This document shows positions 61,043 through 64,000 of a DNA stretch of 64,000 nt, one piece after another. Origin of the DNA: Bacteroidota bacterium (GTDB taxonomy: Bacteria; Bacteroidota; Bacteroidia; Chitinophagales; Chitinophagaceae). The notes under the pieces were generated by a model that was given only the letters and a program-made list of their open reading frames with translations, did no database searches and was not told where the DNA came from. Numbering within the stretch: position 1 is the stretch's first letter; every line of letters begins with the position of its first letter. The position numbers and the translations under genes are program-made. The stretch covers positions 62,001 through 126,000 of the forward strand of contig JAUZOE010000009.1 in the NCBI GenBank assembly GCA_030706605.1, in the 5' to 3' direction.

Positions 61043-63514
61043 TCAGAATTCCTTTTCGCCAAATTCAGTTTTAGGAAGTTTATTTTTTGAGGTAAACTTA
61101 TTAAGATTAAAACTAAAATTTAGCATCAGCACATCTGTCTCGTATATATAATTGGTAGTAGTATAAAAATCCGCCCCGCTGGTAGTGATGCGTTGCCGGT
61201 TACTTTCACCTAATCCTAAATCAATATTTTGCCATTGCAAGGCTGTGATAAACAGGCCATGCATAAAGCTTTTCTTAAGAGATATATTTGGCGAAAGAAA
61301 TCTTGAATCCTGTCCCTGCGCTGTTGGTCTCTTAGAAAGGTATTTTACATTTCCCTGTAAGCTGAATGATTTACTCAACTGAAAATTGGTATTGGCATTA
61401 AATGAATACACCCACGACTGGTTATCAATAGGTGTCGTTATCCCTAAAATGGTAAGGTTGCCTTTTATTTTATAATTGTAAACATTCCCTCCGAAATAAA
61501 AACTCCACCAATTGTTGAACTGCAGATTAGTACTCAATTCCAAACCCAAAGAGCGTGCATGCCCTGCATTGGTAAACAACCGGTTTAAGATAGAATCATT
61601 GTAAATACTGTTTACCCGCTGGATAGGATTTTGGACTCCCTGGTAATACAATGTTCCAAAAACGGAGCCACCGCTAAAATGGCAGGTAAGACCTAATTCG
61701 GCAAGATCTACATACTCCGGTAATACATCGGGGTCTCCCTGTTCCAGGCTTTCTGAATGTTCCCTTTCGGCGATGGGATTTAATTCATTATTCGTAGTCC
61801 GTTGAATTCTCCTGCTATAGCCTGCCTTCAGGTCCCAGTTATGATTAAAACTGTATAGAATATTGGCAGATGGGAATAAGTTGGAGAGATTCAGGTAATG
61901 CGGAGGTTGCGGCACTGTTCCATAAACGAGATTCAAAGTTCTTGATGCATATTCATACCTGAGTCCGGCAACATAATCTAATTTCGAGGCTTTACCGGAA
62001 TACTGAGTATATATAGCGTTGATGGTATTTTTAGATTTTGCAGAGCCCCTGAACCTCGTATAATCCGGATTGGGAGGCAGCGGAGTTATGGTATAACCGT
62101 AATTTCCTTCCTGTGTATCATATCGGAACTGGTACCCGCTTTCTAATTTTCCTTTTCCCAGATTGATAGCGTGATCTAACTTGAACCTCCAGCCCTCCAG
62201 TGGTTTCGTGTAGGGGTTATATACATACTGTATGGTATCTGCCCATGGATCGGAGTTTACCAGGTTAAGGTTTTTGTCATTGCCATAGAGGTTATCTTTT
62301 TCATATAGTATTGATGCGGATAAAGTGGCTTTGTCTTTAAAAGTAAAGGTATAGTCTAAATTGCCAAGCGTAAAGTTTCCTTCCTTTGTCTCAAGGTTTT
62401 TATTATAGTAAGGGCTGTTCCTGATGAGGTTGCCTGTTGTAAGATCGGAGGTGGAATTGCGATAGTTCAATGCCGCGAGCCTGTCCTGAAATTTCCTACC
62501 TTCAAAAAATCCCAACGAAAAAGAATTATTACTATCCGGGGTAAACGCAATTGATGTCCTGCCCGAATAGTTGTAACGGTTAAAACTTCTTTCTCCGTCT
62601 GATGGCAACCGGGTAATCGTATTTTCAGTAGGGTTTTTTACATAGACATCTCCTTCCCTGTAGCCTTCAATATCGTTCCGCGTATAATCGCCACCAACAG
62701 AAATGTCCCACTTATCTTTTCTATAGTTGAAAGTGGCATCGCCGCCAAACCGGGTTGGTTTCTTAAGGTTATTATAGGTAGTGGTGCTGGGTAATCCGCC
62801 CTGTGCATTTGCAACAAAAGTGATCCCGTTGCCTGTTCCTTTTTTTGTAATGATATTGATGATCCCCGCTTTTCCGTCAGGATCATATTTTGCCGAAGGC
62901 GCGGTTATCAATTCAATGTTCTGCAATGAATTGGCAGGTAACTGGCTTAGAATAGTTGCCGCATCGGTTAATACCGGCTTCCCATTTATCAAAACCAAAA
63001 AGCCAGTGGAGCCCCTTACACTTATTTCTCCTTGCCCGTTTACAGAAACCGAGGGAAGATTTTTTAAAACATCAATAGCGGAGCCGCCCTTGGCAGCCTC
63101 AAACTGGTCTGCCCGGTAAGATTGCTTATCTATCTTATTCAACGAATTGATTTTGTTTCCCGATACCGTTACCTCTTTCAGTAAGGTAGCTCCCGGAATA
63201 ATATCTATAATACCTATATCGAAAGCCTGGCCGGAGTTTATAGAGAAAGGTTCGGTTTGTTTTGTTTCGTAGCCTATGAACTGGATCTTTAAGCGGTAAC
63301 TTCCTGCTTTAATTTTTTCAATTTTAAATTTTCCATTAACATCAGTAACTACACCGCTAATTAATTTATTATTGACAGAATTAAGTAATGATATACTCGC
63401 ATAATCCAAAGGTTGCCTGGCGGCGCTATCTATAATTTGGCCTGACACCGAGCCACTTTGTGCAAAGGATTTTAAAACTATAAAAAGCGATAACAAACAT
63501 AAGAGATGCTTCAT
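61043..63514 (-). CDS. TonB-dependent outer-membrane receptor (OMP_b-brl_3 type)
   Basis: An 823-residue outer-membrane protein. Signal peptide 1-18 (SFAQ). A carboxypeptidase-regulatory-like domain (about 20-110) has VSGQIIDSAARQPLDYASIS near 24-43. A plug domain (about 125-220) contains VLKNLPSVSVNGQGEISVRG. The beta-barrel follows; PTRFGGDATFNYRKDKWDIS is one of its strands. The C-terminal strand ends in KLPKTEFGEKEF, a little charged for a usual barrel end. The family imports larger compounds driven by TonB, but its ligand is unknown. An AraC-type regulator gene lies 91 bases upstream and could control it. Confidence 0.88.
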   Translation of the reverse strand: MKHLLCLLSLFIVLKSFAQSGSVSGQIIDSAARQPLDYASISLLNSVNNKLISGVVTDVNGKFKIEKIKAGSYRLKIQFIGYETKQTEPFSINSGQAFDIGIIDIIPGATLLKEVTVSGNKINSLNKIDKQSYRADQFEAAKGGSAIDVLKNLPSVSVNGQGEISVRGSTGFLVLINGKPVLTDAATILSQLPANSLQNIELITAPSAKYDPDGKAGIINIITKKGTGNGITFVANAQGGLPSTTTYNNLKKPTRFGGDATFNYRKDKWDISVGGDYTRNDIEGYREGDVYVKNPTENTITRLPSDGERSFNRYNYSGRTSIAFTPDSNNSFSLGFFEGRKFQDRLAALNYRNSTSDLTTGNLIRNSPYYNKNLETKEGNFTLGNLDYTFTFKDKATLSASILYEKDNLYGNDKNLNLVNSDPWADTIQYVYNPYTKPLEGWRFKLDHAINLGKGKLESGYQFRYDTQEGNYGYTITPLPPNPDYTRFRGSAKSKNTINAIYTQYSGKASKLDYVAGLRYEYASRTLNLVYGTVPQPPHYLNLSNLFPSANILYSFNHNWDLKAGYSRRIQRTTNNELNPIAEREHSESLEQGDPDVLPEYVDLAELGLTCHFSGGSVFGTLYYQGVQNPIQRVNSIYNDSILNRLFTNAGHARSLGLELSTNLQFNNWWSFYFGGNVYNYKIKGNLTILGITTPIDNQSWVYSFNANTNFQLSKSFSLQGNVKYLSKRPTAQGQDSRFLSPNISLKKSFMHGLFITALQWQNIDLGLGESNRQRITTSGADFYTTTNYIYETDVLMLNFSFNLNKFTSKNKLPKTEFGEKEF

Positions 63515-63605
63515 GCTATAATATTATAGCGGCAAATTTAGACTTAAAAAAAAGGAAATAATAGTAGATAAACTCATTTTTATGGTAGTGTAATCCTTTA
63601 TAATT

Positions 63606-64000
63606 TTAATGAATCAGTTCCCTGTACTTTTTGGGAGTAAGATTACTTTGCGATTTAAAATATTTTACAAAATAGGAAGTATCGGTAAAGTTGAGTTCGT
63701 AAGCAATTTCCTTGACAGATTCATTAGTGTGGGTCAATAAAATTTTAGCTTCAAGAAATATCCTTTCTTTTAATAAATCGTAGGCCGTTTTACCTAAAAT
63801 TTCTTTACAGGTTTCATTTAGCTTGGCAGGAGTAATGTGTAACTGATCAGCATAAACTTTTACATCCCGGGTTATTTTAAAGGAGTTTTCAATTTGTTTC
63901 CTGTAATTCAGCAGTATCTTATTTTTTGATGAATGATTAAGAAATTTCACCTGCGACGCCTGTAGCAATTTTGCGCTAAGGAACCGGAGAGAGGAATCTA
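63606..64000 (-). CDS. AraC-family transcriptional regulator, 5' end beyond window
   Basis: The frame runs to the window edge without a start codon I trust, so the N-terminal ligand-binding part is missing. The visible C-terminal domain has the two AraC helix-turn-helix units. The first is VYADQLHITPAKLNETCKEI near the middle; the second is VKEIAYELNFTDTSYFVKYF with the conserved F-K-S-Q pattern, ending SNLTPKKYRELIH. It is likely the activator of the downstream TonB receptor gene. The inducer is unknown. Confidence 0.85.
   Translation of the reverse strand, partial: DSSLRFLSAKLLQASQVKFLNHSSKNKILLNYRKQIENSFKITRDVKVYADQLHITPAKLNETCKEILGKTAYDLLKERIFLEAKILLTHTNESVKEIAYELNFTDTSYFVKYFKSQSNLTPKKYRELIH

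Noticed and set aside
1-64000. CRISPR array, rRNA operon, intact transposase or prophage
   Set aside because: No regular spaced repeat, rRNA segment, DDE-type transposase or phage structural gene was found on either strand.

Overview
The window reads as a chromosomal segment of an AT-rich member of the Bacteroidota, most likely a Chitinophagaceae-like or other Sphingobacteriia-like lineage. The evidence is the gene families: T9SS plug protein, lipoprotein-type TamA (TamL), DUF4296/DUF4835, the Bacteroidota form of RNA polymerase omega, and an OMP_b-brl_3 TonB receptor. Promoters also match the Bacteroidota sigma-A consensus (TTTG-N19-TAnnTTTG). The genus assignment is inference.

Layout. 1-2.1 kb: a partial alpha-E protein and its ATP-grasp partner. 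2.5-8.4 kb: TamL, an rRNA/tRNA methyltransferase, a LolE/FtsX-type permease and a T9SS plug protein. 8.6-16.1 kb: a minus-strand run of bamD, rpoZ, coaBC, DUF4835, DUF4296, 3-oxoacid CoA-transferase A/B and a secreted esterase-like protein. 16.3-23.4 kb: an OmpA-type porin, a polyprenyl diphosphate synthase, recJ, a methyltransferase and htpG. 23.6-26.5 kb: a 2.7-kb islet of membrane-protein genes (one possibly AbiC-like) plus a DUF4238 fragment. It lies between tRNA-Leu and a decayed direct repeat of the tRNA-Leu 3' end. 26.7-31.8 kb: a saccharopine/alanine-dehydrogenase-like enzyme, plsC, ung, tRNA-Arg, tRNA-Ser, a tRNA-Leu pseudogene and a PagL-like lipid A deacylase.

32-54.6 kb is the most coherent and interesting part: two facing gene arrays that look like a stress or low-oxygen survival island. 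The plus array has cysQ, a small P-loop kinase, two paralogous APH-fold proteins, DNA polymerase X, a short B12-dependent ribonucleotide reductase and PRPP synthetase. The minus array has a coiled-coil protein, a baeRF release-factor-like protein, a short HPF, acetyl-CoA synthetase, HtrA (split by an extra A in a homopolymer), a GroEL without GroES, all three PDH E1/E2 subunits, glucokinase, a stand-alone acyl carrier protein, a CapA-like protein and a phosphoribosyltransferase. Each transcription-unit start in this island carries CRP/FNR-like half-site pairs (TGWC-N4-RTCA), often two of them 15-22 bp apart. That suggests one regulon controlled by an unseen CRP/FNR-family regulator. Together the products could protect and rescue ribosomes, refold or degrade proteins, make acetyl-CoA, and supply PRPP and dNTPs for repair when oxygen is scarce.

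55.5-64 kb: a large secreted protein, a GH29 alpha-L-fucosidase, an ICMT-like membrane methyltransferase, a TonB-dependent outer-membrane receptor and a partial AraC-family regulator. No CRISPR array, prophage, rRNA operon or intact transposase was seen.
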